DNA of 64,000 nucleotides. It comes from Aquicoccus porphyridii. GTDB lineage: Bacteria > Pseudomonadota > Alphaproteobacteria > Rhodobacterales > Rhodobacteraceae. The translations under genes were made by a program, and so were the position numbers. Shown piece after piece: positions 1-8,305 of the stretch; positions within the stretch are counted from its first letter, which is position 1, and every line of letters begins with the position of its first letter. A model generated the notes under the pieces. It was given only the letters and a program-made list of their open reading frames with translations, did no database searches and was not told where the DNA came from. The stretch is from the NCBI RefSeq assembly GCF_008369105.1, contig NZ_VINQ01000010.1, positions 62,001-126,000 on the forward strand. Direction: 5' to 3'.

Positions 1-185
1 CCCATGACGCGTTTCTCGTTGACCGAGTGGTAGAAGAAACCGCGATCACCGGGCACCATCTCGCGCATGAAATTGCGGGCCTGGTAGTTGCGCACACCAT
101 CCCATTCCTCGCCCTTGTCGCCGCGGGCGACCTGGTCATCCCAGCCCCAGGTGTTCGGTTCGGATTTGAAAAGCCAGTAACGCAT
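1..185 (-). CDS. EVE domain-containing protein (N-terminal part, cut by window edge)
   Basis: Only the first 61 or so codons are inside the window; the gene runs off the left edge. The protein opens MRYWLFKSEP, then shows WGWDDQ, GVRNYQARN and FFYHS, which is the usual start of small EVE-domain proteins (PUA-like fold, about 135-150 residues). EVE domains are thought to bind modified bases in DNA or RNA; the target of this one is unknown. Its ATG shares one base with the TGA of the upstream YciI-like gene, so the two are probably co-transcribed, downstream of tsaD and gpsA. Confidence 0.85.
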   Translation of the reverse strand, partial: MRYWLFKSEPNTWGWDDQVARGDKGEEWDGVRNYQARNFMREMVPGDRGFFYHSVNEKRVM

Positions 186-454
186 CAGCCGATCACCTTC
201 TTCCATTCGATCAGGTTGACGGACTCGAACAGCCCGGCCTTGGCATAGGGGTCGTTGTCGGCCCAGTCCTTGGCCTGTTCCATGGTCTCGACATCGAGGA
301 TCACCAGCGAGCCGGCCATTTCGCCATCGACGATAAGCGGCCCGGCCTGGGCCACGAGGCCGGTTTCCTCGATATAATCGAGATGGGCGGCGCGGTTTTC
401 GCGGCGCAGTTCGATCTTGCCGGGCATGTCCCGGGCGATGAGAGCGACGAGCAT
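185..454 (-). CDS. YciI-like protein
   Basis: An 89-residue protein starting MLVALIARD and ending WKKVIG. Size and sequence fit the YciI family (dimeric alpha+beta ferredoxin-like fold); the stretches HLDYIEETGLV, GPL and GSLVILDVETMEQAKDWADNDPYAKAG carry the conserved GP and DPY-AG features. No enzyme activity is established for most members. It lies immediately downstream of gpsA (the gpsA stop is at 455) and overlaps the EVE gene by one base, forming a tight operon tsaD-gpsA-yciI-EVE. Confidence 0.88.
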   Translation of the reverse strand: MLVALIARDMPGKIELRRENRAAHLDYIEETGLVAQAGPLIVDGEMAGSLVILDVETMEQAKDWADNDPYAKAGLFESVNLIEWKKVIG

Positions 455-1417
455 CTATTCCTCCTTGAGCGGTCTGGACAGCAGGGTTTGCAGGGCCTCT
501 GCGGCGCTGAGGTGGCCGGCGCAGAGATCGGCGACGGTGGCGCAGATCGGCATGTCGATCGCCAGTTCGGCGGCCCATTCGGTGACGGCGCGGGCGGTGG
601 CGACACCTTCGACGGTGATCATGGGATCGACGTCTTCGCCGCGGCCAAGCGCGAGGCCATGGCGATAGTTGCGCGAAAGTTCCGAGGTGCAAGTGAGCGC
701 CAGGTCGCCGAATCCCGAAAGCCCCATCAGGGTTTCGGGACGGGCGCCGCGCTTGAGGGCGAGGCGCTGCATCTCGGCAAAGCCGCGGGTCATCAGCGCG
801 GCGCGGGCGCTGTCGCCCAGCCCGAGACCGATCGAGGCGCCACAGGCGATGGCGATGACGTTCTTGAGCGCGCCGCCCAGCTCGGCGCCGGTGGTGTCGG
901 TGCTGCGATAGATGCGCAGGTTGGGCGTTGTCAGGGACTGTTGCAGGGTCTTTCCGGCATCGTCGTCGGCGCAGGCCAGCGTGAGCGCGGTGGGCAGGCC
1001 GGTGGCGATGTCGGTGGCAAAGCTGGGGCCGGTGAGGATGGCGGGCAGCGCATCGGGGGCGTGGCGGGCGATGGTCTCGGCCGGGCCGAGATGGGTTTCA
1101 AGGTCGATCCCCTTGCAGCAGGCGACGAAAGGGCGTGCGCCGAGCGTTGCGCCGTGGTCGTCGAGAAAGCCGCGCAGGGTCTGCATCGGGACCGAGATGA
1201 GCGCGGGGATGTCAGCGGGAAGCGCGCCGATATCGTCGGTCAGAAGGATGTTGTCGGGCAGGCGCGGTCCGGGCAGGCGCCGGGTGTTCTGCCGCGTGTT
1301 GCGCATCTCGGCGACATGGTCGGGGTCTTGCGCCCAGAGCAGGATGTCGCCGCCGTTCTGTGCGAGCGAGATAGCCAGCGCGGTGCCGAACGCACCCGAT
1401 CCGAGGATTGCGATCAT
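455..1417 (-). CDS. gpsA: Glycerol-3-phosphate dehydrogenase [NAD(P)+]
   Basis: A 320-residue cytoplasmic enzyme that reduces dihydroxyacetone phosphate to sn-glycerol 3-phosphate for phospholipid synthesis. The N terminus [15 protein letters not shown] has the Rossmann GxGxxG loop at residues 6-11. Further family motifs are [25 protein letters not shown] and [12 protein letters not shown], whose lysine is catalytic, and [10 protein letters not shown]. The start at 1417 is preceded by an AAAGGAG-type ribosome site. The reading frame stays open further upstream, but that extension has no family similarity. The start overlaps the tsaD stop by four bases. Confidence 0.95.
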   Translation of the reverse strand: MIAILGSGAFGTALAISLAQNGGDILLWAQDPDHVAEMRNTRQNTRRLPGPRLPDNILLTDDIGALPADIPALISVPMQTLRGFLDDHGATLGARPFVACCKGIDLETHLGPAETIARHAPDALPAILTGPSFATDIATGLPTALTLACADDDAGKTLQQSLTTPNLRIYRSTDTTGAELGGALKNVIAIACGASIGLGLGDSARAALMTRGFAEMQRLALKRGARPETLMGLSGFGDLALTCTSELSRNYRHGLALGRGEDVDPMITVEGVATARAVTEWAAELAIDMPICATVADLCAGHLSAAEALQTLLSRPLKEE

Positions 1418-2508
1418 GCCTTTGCTCCTTTCTTGCCCGAGCCCAGAAGGGCCGGAAGATTTGCGTCGAGCGGCCAGCGCGGGCGGGCGGCCAATGTCAT
1501 ATCGTCCTGTTCGCCCGCGGCAAAGCGTTCGAGCCCGGCATAGGCGATCATCGCCGCGTTGTCGGTGCAAAGCGCCAATGGCGGGGCGAGGAAACGGATG
1601 GCGTGATCGGCGGAAAGCGTCTCTAACCTTGCCCGAATGGCGCTATTCGCGGCAACCCCCCCGGCCACGGCGAGGACCGGCGAGGCGGGGTTCTCCGCGA
1701 GGTAGAGCGTCAGCGCGCGGGCGGTTTTCTCGGCCAGCACATCGACCACGGCGGCCTGGAAAGAGGCGCAGAGGTCGGCGCGGTCCTGCCGGGTGAGGCC
1801 GCCCTTGTCGGTGACAATCGCATCGCGGGCGCGCAGGAGCGCGGTTTTCAACCCCGAGAACGAGAGGTCGCAACCGGGCCGATCCAGCAGCGGGCGGGGG
1901 AAGCGGAAGCGGGTGGGGTTGCCATGTGCGGCCTCGGCCTGAACCGCGGGACCGCCGGGTTGGGGCAGGCCGAGAAGGCGGGCGGTCTTGTCGAAGGCTT
2001 CGCCGGGGGCGTCGTCGATGGTGCCGCCAAGGCGCGAGAAATCACCATGCCCGCGCGTCAGGAGAAACTGGCAATGCCCGCCCGAGACCAGCAGCATGAG
2101 ATAGGGATAGGCGATCTCGTCGGTCAGGCGCGGGGTGAGCGCGTGGCCCGCGAGGTGATTGACGCCGACGAGCGGTTTGCCTGCACCGGCGGCCAGACCC
2201 TTGGCGCACATGACACCCGAAAGCACGCCACCGATGAGCCCCGGCCCGGCGGTGACGGCGATGGCATCGACATCGGAAAGCGCCAGATCGGCCTGGAACA
2301 GGGCCTCTTTCACGCAGGTATCGACCCGCTCGGCATGGGCGCGGGCGGCGATTTCGGGCACCACGCCGCCAAAATCGGCGTGCAGTTCGGCCTGGCCGTA
2401 GATCACCGATGACAGGATATGCACGGTGCCGGGCACGCCACGGACCAGCGCCGCGGCGGTGTCGTCGCAACTGCTTTCGATGCCGAGGATGGTCAGCGTG
2501 TCGCTCAT
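1414..2508 (-). CDS. tsaD: tRNA N6-adenosine threonylcarbamoyltransferase
   Basis: A 364-residue member of the Kae1/TsaD (formerly Gcp) family. It transfers threonylcarbamoyl to A37 of ANN-decoding tRNAs, together with TsaB, TsaE and TsaC. The N terminus reads [17 protein letters not shown]. Metal-binding histidines are at 118 and 122 in NHLAGH. Other motifs are [37 protein letters not shown] and [11 protein letters not shown]. The Met at 2508 was chosen over a frame-start Met 13 codons upstream because similarity begins at MSDTLTILG. It is the first gene of a minus-strand operon, divergent from hemD with an 80-base gap. Confidence 0.96.
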   Translation of the reverse strand: MSDTLTILGIESSCDDTAAALVRGVPGTVHILSSVIYGQAELHADFGGVVPEIAARAHAERVDTCVKEALFQADLALSDVDAIAVTAGPGLIGGVLSGVMCAKGLAAGAGKPLVGVNHLAGHALTPRLTDEIAYPYLMLLVSGGHCQFLLTRGHGDFSRLGGTIDDAPGEAFDKTARLLGLPQPGGPAVQAEAAHGNPTRFRFPRPLLDRPGCDLSFSGLKTALLRARDAIVTDKGGLTRQDRADLCASFQAAVVDVLAEKTARALTLYLAENPASPVLAVAGGVAANSAIRARLETLSADHAIRFLAPPLALCTDNAAMIAYAGLERFAAGEQDDMTLAARPRWPLDANLPALLGSGKKGAKA

Positions 2509-2588
2509 GGTGTTTCCGTTGCATGGCCCCTTGGCGGCAGGTAACACCGGTCAAGCGCCAATAACAAGTTTGCCCGTGGTGGCCCGTG

Positions 2589-3320
2589 ATGCAACCCGTG
2601 ATCCTTTTGACCCGCCCTGCCGCCGCCGCCCGGCGCTTTGCCGACGCGCTGCGTGCGCGGCTGGGCGAGGTTCGGATCGTGCAATCGCCGCTGTTGCGGA
2701 TCGAATGGGTGATGGCGGATCTGCCCGGAGGCGTTGCGATCTTTACCTCGCCGCGCGGGGTCGAGGGATTCTTGCGCGCGGGTGGCCATGCGGGGCGCGC
2801 GTGCTGGTGCGTGGGGGATGCCACGGCAGAGGCCGCCGCGGAGGCGGGATTTGCGCCGCGCTCGGCCAGTGGCGATGCAAAGGCGTTGATCGCGGCCATT
2901 CTGGAGAGCGGCGAGACGGGGCCGTTCGTGCATCTGCGCGGCAAGCATGCCATTGCCGATCTGGCGGCGATCCTGACCAAAGCGGGGCGCGAGACGCGCG
3001 CGGTCGTGGTTTACGACCAGGTGACACAGCCGCTTGGCCCGGAGGCGCAATCGCTGTTGCAAGGTGAGGCGCCGGTGGTTGTTCCCCTTTTCTCGCCCCG
3101 GACAGCGCGGCAGTTTGCGGGCGAATGCCCGGTGAACCGTGCCACGCGCGCGCCGCTTTTCATCGCGGCGATGAGCGGGGCGGTGCGCGATGCGCTGGGC
3201 GATGTTGGCGCCTCTGAACTGAGCATCGCCGCGCGGCCGGATGGGCAAGCGATGGTCGAGACGGTGCAAGGACTGTTCGACGCAGCGCGGCGGCTTGAGG
3301 CCGGGCGGGGTGACAAGTAA
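2589..3320 (+). CDS. hemD: Uroporphyrinogen-III synthase
   Basis: A 243-residue cytoplasmic enzyme that cyclises hydroxymethylbilane to uroporphyrinogen III in tetrapyrrole synthesis. HemD is poorly conserved. The call rests on the start MQPVILLTRP, the segments IFTSPRGVEGFL, CWCVGDATAEAA and PFVHLRGKHA, and PLFSPRTARQF. The position just before the Mic60- and HemY-like genes is the usual alphaproteobacterial arrangement. A GTG one codon upstream (2586) is an alternative start. It is divergent from tsaD and probably leads an operon through 6164. Confidence 0.88.
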   Translation: MQPVILLTRPAAAARRFADALRARLGEVRIVQSPLLRIEWVMADLPGGVAIFTSPRGVEGFLRAGGHAGRACWCVGDATAEAAAEAGFAPRSASGDAKALIAAILESGETGPFVHLRGKHAIADLAAILTKAGRETRAVVVYDQVTQPLGPEAQSLLQGEAPVVVPLFSPRTARQFAGECPVNRATRAPLFIAAMSGAVRDALGDVGASELSIAARPDGQAMVETVQGLFDAARRLEAGRGDK

Positions 3321-3376
3321 GGTCGTTTGGATCGAGCTGAGTTTTTACACGTCGAGATTCGGGAAGGTGGTACCAG

Positions 3377-4681
3377 GTGGCAAAGACATCGAAACCGAAG
3401 AAAGAACCGGAAACCGGGCGGGAAGTTGACGCCGACAAACTCAGGGCTGCGATCGAGGACGTGGTTGCGCTGGTGCCCGGGCGGCCCGATGTCGTGGCCC
3501 GGGACGGATCGCCCGAGGAGTCAGCCACCGGAATTGCCGACACGGACGACACGCCCGCGCCGCAAGAGGACGTGAGCGAAGCGGGTGGAGCGAATGAGGC
3601 CGAAGAGGTCGCGCAAGCGCCGGATCGGGACGAAACGGAGCAAGTCGATGCGGCCCCGTGGGGCGGCGCCGAGGTGGCCAGCGCAACACAAGCAGCCCAG
3701 CCCGAGCCGGTGGTGATCCGCAAGGGCGGTTTCATCCCGTTGCTTCTGGGCGGGATCGTGGCGGCGGCGATCGGGTTTGGCGCGGCGTTTTATATCCTGC
3801 CCGAGGTCTGGCCGGGGTTGGGCGGCGATGACGGGTTCGAGGCGCAGGTGAGCGCCCGGCTTGACGATCAGGCGCAGGAGATCGCGGCGTTGCAGGGGGC
3901 CGAGCCCGATCTTGGCCCGATCGAGGCGCGGCTTGACGAGCTTGAGGGCGCACAAGGCGCGCTTGATGCGCTGGGCGGGCGGGTTGATGAACTGGCCGAG
4001 GGTCTTTCGAGGCTTGAGGCGCGGGTGAACGATCTCGAACAGCGGCCCATTACCGAGGGCGCATCGCCCGAGGCGGTTGCCGCCTATGAGCGCGAGTTGC
4101 AGGCCGTGCAGGACGCGATGGCCACGCAGCGCGCCGAGATCGAGGAGCTTTTGGCCGAAGCCGCGCAGAAAGAGGCCAGCGCCGAGATGACCGCGCAGGA
4201 GGCGGCGACGCGGGCGGCGATGACGCGGATTCTGACCGCGCTCGACACCGGGACGAGTTTCGCCGAGGCGGGCGAGGATCTGGCCCGGCTGGGGGTCGAT
4301 CTTCCGCCGGAACTGGCCGGGGTTGCGGATGCGGGCGTGGACAGGATGACCGATCTGGCCGCTGCCTTTCCCGAGGCGGCGCGCGCGGCGCTGACCGCGG
4401 CGCGCAAGGACGAAGACGGCGGGTTCGGGTCGTTCCTGCGCGGCCAGTTGGGGGTTCGCTCGCTTGAGCCGCGCGAGGGCGACGATGCCGATGCGATCCT
4501 GAGCCGGGCCGAGGCGGCGGTGAAAGAGGGCCGGCTTATCGACGCGATGGCCGAGATCGACACCCTGCCCGAAGCCGCGCGGGCGGCGATGTCGGGCTGG
4601 ATGGATCGGGCGCAGGTGCGGGCGGAGGCAGTCGCCGCCGCCGAGGCGCTGAGCGCGGATCTGGATTTGAACCGGGGATAA
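3377..4681 (+). CDS. Mic60/mitofilin-like inner-membrane protein (COG4223)
   Basis: A 434-residue protein with an acidic, low-complexity cytoplasmic N terminus (residues 1-115), one membrane helix (about 119-141), and a long alanine/glutamate-rich coiled coil (about 155-300). A helical C-terminal mitofilin-type segment follows (about 330-434). This architecture, and the position between hemD and hemY, match the alphaproteobacterial homologue of mitochondrial Mic60, which shapes intracytoplasmic membranes or cristae. The start is GTG at 3377. Function here is inferred from family and synteny. Confidence 0.8.
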   Translation: MAKTSKPKKEPETGREVDADKLRAAIEDVVALVPGRPDVVARDGSPEESATGIADTDDTPAPQEDVSEAGGANEAEEVAQAPDRDETEQVDAAPWGGAEVASATQAAQPEPVVIRKGGFIPLLLGGIVAAAIGFGAAFYILPEVWPGLGGDDGFEAQVSARLDDQAQEIAALQGAEPDLGPIEARLDELEGAQGALDALGGRVDELAEGLSRLEARVNDLEQRPITEGASPEAVAAYERELQAVQDAMATQRAEIEELLAEAAQKEASAEMTAQEAATRAAMTRILTALDTGTSFAEAGEDLARLGVDLPPELAGVADAGVDRMTDLAAAFPEAARAALTAARKDEDGGFGSFLRGQLGVRSLEPREGDDADAILSRAEAAVKEGRLIDAMAEIDTLPEAARAAMSGWMDRAQVRAEAVAAAEALSADLDLNRG

Positions 4682-4685
4682 CGGA

Positions 4686-6164
4686 ATGCTGTGGTCGCTT
4701 ATCAAGATTGTTCTTTTCGTTGTCCTTGTTGCCGTGGCGACATTGGGTGCGGGGTATCTGCTCGAAATGGAGGGCGGTGTGCGGATCGCCTTTGCCGGGC
4801 AGGAGATCACGCTCAGCCCGTTGATGTCGGTCATTGCGGCGCTGTTGGTGATCCTCGCCGTCTGGCTGTTCCTGCGGCTCTTTGGGTTGCTGATCGCGCT
4901 GCTGAAATTCCTCAACGGGGATGAGACGGCGCTGTCGCGCTGGTTCGACCGCAACCGCGAGCGCAAGGGGTATGACGCGCTGGCGCAGGGGATGCTGGCG
5001 CTGGCCTCGGGCGAGGGAAAACTCGCCATGAGCAAGGCCGGGAAGGCCGAGAAATACCTGCGCAAGCCGGAACTGACCAACCTTCTGACCGCGCAGGCGG
5101 CCGAGATGACGGGCGACGCGAAAAAGGCCGAGCAGGTTTACAAGCGGCTTTTGAAGCACGATTCGACGCGGTTTGTCGGGGTGCGTGGCATCATGAAACA
5201 GAAGCTGGCCGAGGGTGACACCGACATGGCGCTCAAGCTGGCGCGGTCGGCCTTTGCGTTGAAGCCGAGCCACGCGGAGACGCAGGACATCCTGCTGGGG
5301 CTTCAGGCCGGGTCGGCGGATTGGAAGGGCGCGCGCGAAACGCTGGCCGCCAAGCGGCGCCACGGCACATTGCCGCGCGACGTGCACAAGCGCCGCGAGG
5401 CGGTTCTGGCGTTGCAGGAAGCCAAGGGCGTGATCGAAGAGGGCGCCTCGATCGAGGCGCGCGAGGCGGCGATCGCGGCCAACAAGCTGTCGCCCGACCT
5501 GGTTCCGGCGGCGGTGATGGCGGCGCGGATGTATATAGACGAGGGCAAGCCACGTTATGCGGTGCGGGTGATCAAGAAGGCGTGGGAGGCCGCGCCGCAT
5601 CCGGACCTTGCCGCCGCCTTTGCCGGGATTGCGCCGGACGAGACGCCGGCCGAGCGGCTCAAGCGGTTTGCCAAGCTGACGAAAATTCAGCCGGACCACC
5701 GCGAAACCCGGCTGTTGCTGGCCGAGCTCAATATCGCGGCCGAGGATTTTCCGCAGGCACGGCGCGAGCTGGGCGATTTGCCCGAGCGTGACCCGGATGC
5801 GCGGGTGTTCACCATCATGGCCGCCATCGAGCGTGGCGAGGGCGGGTCGGATGCGGTGGTCAAGGGCTGGCTGGCCCGGGCGCTCAACGCACCGCGCGGG
5901 CCGCAATGGGTCTGCGACAAGTGCCACCACATCCACGCCGAATGGGTGCCGGTCTGCGAAAACTGCGATGCGCTCGATACGCTGAGCTGGACCGCGCCGC
6001 CGCAATCGCAGGTGACGATGCCGGCGGGGACGGAGATGCTGCCGCTGATCGTGGGCGCGATCGAGGATGACACGGAGCGTGACGAGGAGCCCACCGACGA
6101 GTCCGAGATCATCGACGCCGAGGATGTTCTGCACGAGCCGGCCCCGGAGCGGGAGAACAAGTAA
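4686..6164 (+). CDS. hemY: HemY-like protein: two membrane helices, TPR region, C-terminal zinc-ribbon-like motif
   Basis: A 492-residue protein that begins four bases after the Mic60-like gene. Two membrane helices (about residues 4-24 and 42-65) form the HemY N-terminal domain, followed by TPR-like helical repeats (for example AQAAEMTGDAKKAEQVYKRL). Near the C terminus are two CxxC pairs, C410/C413 in CDKCHH and C424/C427 in CENC, spaced like a small zinc ribbon; an acidic tail follows. It is not the protoporphyrinogen oxidase also called HemY. Its biochemical role is unknown; genomic linkage to hemD and Mic60 is the main clue. Confidence 0.85.
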   Translation: MLWSLIKIVLFVVLVAVATLGAGYLLEMEGGVRIAFAGQEITLSPLMSVIAALLVILAVWLFLRLFGLLIALLKFLNGDETALSRWFDRNRERKGYDALAQGMLALASGEGKLAMSKAGKAEKYLRKPELTNLLTAQAAEMTGDAKKAEQVYKRLLKHDSTRFVGVRGIMKQKLAEGDTDMALKLARSAFALKPSHAETQDILLGLQAGSADWKGARETLAAKRRHGTLPRDVHKRREAVLALQEAKGVIEEGASIEAREAAIAANKLSPDLVPAAVMAARMYIDEGKPRYAVRVIKKAWEAAPHPDLAAAFAGIAPDETPAERLKRFAKLTKIQPDHRETRLLLAELNIAAEDFPQARRELGDLPERDPDARVFTIMAAIERGEGGSDAVVKGWLARALNAPRGPQWVCDKCHHIHAEWVPVCENCDALDTLSWTAPPQSQVTMPAGTEMLPLIVGAIEDDTERDEEPTDESEIIDAEDVLHEPAPERENK

Positions 6165-6323
6165 GGATGCGCGCCTGCGGTGTCAGGATGCGCTGCCCGC
6201 CTTGGGTCGAGTGGTTAAGAAAATCTGAATCCCCCGAACCGCGGCGTGAGGAACGCTTTACCCCGCGGCGATAGACCGGTCGCTGTCTTAACTGCACAGC
6301 TTCACGGAAATCGGGAAAGTCAG

Positions 6324-7409
6324 ATGCCGCACTCTTCGCCACGGGTTGAACTGCCCTATCTTCAGCCGTCCCAGGCCCAGAAAGACGTCACCCATAACGA
6401 GGCGCTTCAGCGTCTGGACGCGGTGACGCAGCTTGGCCTGCAAGGCTTTGCCGACACGGCGCCGCCGGAACTGCCCACGCCCGGCGACATTCACGGGCTG
6501 GGCAGCAGCCCGACGGGGGCCTGGGCCGGGCACGGGCATGAACTGGCCTATTGGAGCGGCGATCAGTGGCTGTTCCTGACCCCGCGGGACGGGTGGCGCG
6601 CGTGGGGCGTGGGCGAGCAGGAGTTGCGGGTCTGGCGCGACGGGCAGTGGCAGGCCATCTTCGACCATCTCGACAACATGGAGCGGCTTGGCGTCAACGC
6701 GACCGCCGATGCGACCAACAGGCTGGCGGTGGCCTCGGATGCCAGCCTGCTCAGCCACGATGGGTCGGGGCATCAACTGAAGGTCAACAAGGCCGCGCCG
6801 GGCGACACGGCATCGCTTGTGTTCCAGTCAAACTGGACCGGGCATGCCGAGATGGGGCTGGCGGGCACCAACGACTGGTCGATCAAGGTGTCGCCCGACG
6901 GGGTGTCGTGGGTGGATGCCCTCGGCTTTGACAACGGGACGGGCATTGCCTCGGGTGCGGCCGTTCAGCAATCGGAGACCGACACCACGGTGGGGCGGTT
7001 GGCACGGGCGGATTATGCCTATGGTCGCGGGAATCTTCTCGGCGCGGTCAGTGAGGCGGGTGGCACCCCGACCGGTGCAGTGATCGAGCGCGGATCGAAT
7101 GCCAACGGTGAGTATGTTCGCTTTGCCGACGGCACGCAAATCTGCGTCAGCCCCGACTTCGGTGGCGTGGATATAACGACCCTGACTGGCTCGCTCTACC
7201 GCAGTGCCGACTTTGAATGGAGCTTTCCAGCCACGTTTGGAGGTGGAGTCGAGACAATTGCAGGCAGTGTTACCTCGATGGCCAACAGCAACACCCATTG
7301 GGGATCGTTTCGTATCACCGGGGCCAGCATCGCCCGGATCACCGTGTTCGGCCCGGCCTCGATCACCGGGCGGACGGTGCGAGCAATGGCAGCAGGCCGC
7401 TGGTTCTAA
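6324..7409 (+). CDS. DUF2793 phage tail-fibre-like protein
   Basis: A 361-residue protein. Residues 1 to about 115 form a DUF2793 domain (VELPYLQPSQAQKDVTHNEA, LAYWSGDQWLFLTPRDGW, VWRDGQWQAI). The rest is glycine-, serine- and threonine-rich, like a trimeric fibre. The C-terminal portion (GAVIERGSNANGEYVRFADG, then TQIC and a WSFPATF segment) resembles receptor-binding ends of prophage tail fibres. DUF2793 proteins occur in Rhodobacterales prophages and, to my recollection, in gene-transfer-agent accessory loci. The start at 6324 is chosen because similarity begins there; GGGAAAG precedes it. It leads a three-gene cassette with no other phage genes nearby. Confidence 0.75.
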   Translation: MPHSSPRVELPYLQPSQAQKDVTHNEALQRLDAVTQLGLQGFADTAPPELPTPGDIHGLGSSPTGAWAGHGHELAYWSGDQWLFLTPRDGWRAWGVGEQELRVWRDGQWQAIFDHLDNMERLGVNATADATNRLAVASDASLLSHDGSGHQLKVNKAAPGDTASLVFQSNWTGHAEMGLAGTNDWSIKVSPDGVSWVDALGFDNGTGIASGAAVQQSETDTTVGRLARADYAYGRGNLLGAVSEAGGTPTGAVIERGSNANGEYVRFADGTQICVSPDFGGVDITTLTGSLYRSADFEWSFPATFGGGVETIAGSVTSMANSNTHWGSFRITGASIARITVFGPASITGRTVRAMAAGRWF

Positions 7410-7422
7410 GGAGGATAACATC

Positions 7423-7743
7423 ATGAAGCTGACCTTTTCCCCCATGCGCCGCGATGATCGGCTGATGCTCTGTAAAACGGGCGACACCCTGACCATCAAC
7501 GGCGAGGCGTTCGATTTCTCGGGCATTCCCGAGGGGGCGACCCTGCCGCGTGATGCCGTGGCCTGTGAATGGCTGGTCTCGGATATCGAGCGTGTGAGCG
7601 GCGATCTGCACCTGACCCTGATCCTGCCGCACGGGGCCGACGCGTCGCAGGGGGCGCTGTTTCCCGTGCCGATCACCGTCACCGGGGACGGGCCGATCGA
7701 CCTGCCCGCCCATAGCGTCATGGAAGTGGAACCAGTCGAATGA
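7423..7743 (+). CDS. Small protein of the tail-fibre cassette
   Basis: A 106-residue protein starting MKLTFSPMRRDDRLML with a strong AAGGAGG ribosome site 13 bases after the fibre gene. It is rich in beta-type sequence (GDTLTINGEAFDFSGIPEGA, LTLILPHGADASQGALFPVP). I do not recognise a named domain, but proteins of this form sit between fibre and DUF4376 genes in Rhodobacterales prophages. Its stop overlaps the next start by four bases (ATGA), so the two are translationally coupled. A role in fibre assembly or attachment is inference only. Confidence 0.72.
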   Translation: MKLTFSPMRRDDRLMLCKTGDTLTINGEAFDFSGIPEGATLPRDAVACEWLVSDIERVSGDLHLTLILPHGADASQGALFPVPITVTGDGPIDLPAHSVMEVEPVE

Positions 7744-8165
7744 GCAATATCGACCTCAGCCAATTGATCACGCCCGAGACCAAGCAGGCCCGGCGCCGGG
7801 CGGAAACATTCGCCAAGCTGGCGGATCTGCGATGGAAGCGGGAAACCGGTGGGATCAGCCTTGAGGGTGGCATGCGGGTGAATACCTCGCGCGAGAGCCA
7901 GGCCCAGATCGCCGCCTCTGTCCAGTCGATCGAGGCGGGTCTGCTCACGGAGCCGGTCGATTGGAAACTTGAAACCGGTTGGGTGGAATTGACGGCGGAC
8001 CAGATCCTCACGATTGCGCAGGCGGTGGCGGATCATGTCCAGCGGTGTTTTGCAACCGAACGCCGGGTTGCGGCGCACATGGAAAGCCTCGGCGGGGACC
8101 TGTTGGATGTTGATGTCGCGAAGGCTTTTGACGACGCATATGAGGTGTTGATGCGCGCCGGTTAA
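7740..8165 (+). CDS. DUF4376 domain-containing protein
   Basis: A 141-residue protein. From about residue 25 it follows the DUF4376 pattern: LRWKRETGGISLEGGMRVNT, then SQAQIAASV, WKLETGWVELTADQI, and AVADHVQRCFATERR. DUF4376 domains are found next to or fused with phage tail-fibre genes, where they may help assembly. Together with 6324-7409 and 7423-7743 it forms a compact operon inserted between hemY and the UDP-glucose dehydrogenase gene. No capsid, terminase or integrase gene is present in the window. Confidence 0.75.
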   Translation: MSNIDLSQLITPETKQARRRAETFAKLADLRWKRETGGISLEGGMRVNTSRESQAQIAASVQSIEAGLLTEPVDWKLETGWVELTADQILTIAQAVADHVQRCFATERRVAAHMESLGGDLLDVDVAKAFDDAYEVLMRAG

Positions 8166-8305
8166 CCGCGACGCCGGTGGAAAAGTGGCTGTTTGACGTT
8201 ACCCGGGGCGATAGTTCAATTGTGAGCATGCGGTCCGCGCGTTAAAAGGACGACAACAGGGGCGGCGATTTATGCTGCCCGGTCCTTGTCAAAGAGTCAC
8301 TTTTC

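Noticed and set aside
383-1543. Long plus-strand open frame of 386 codons
   Set aside because: It is antisense to gpsA, is low-complexity and glycine/arginine-rich, and has no family motif; long antisense frames are expected at this GC content.
3521-6134. Long minus-strand frames opposite the Mic60- and HemY-like genes
   Set aside because: Arginine- and histidine-rich translations without motifs, mirror images of well supported plus-strand genes.
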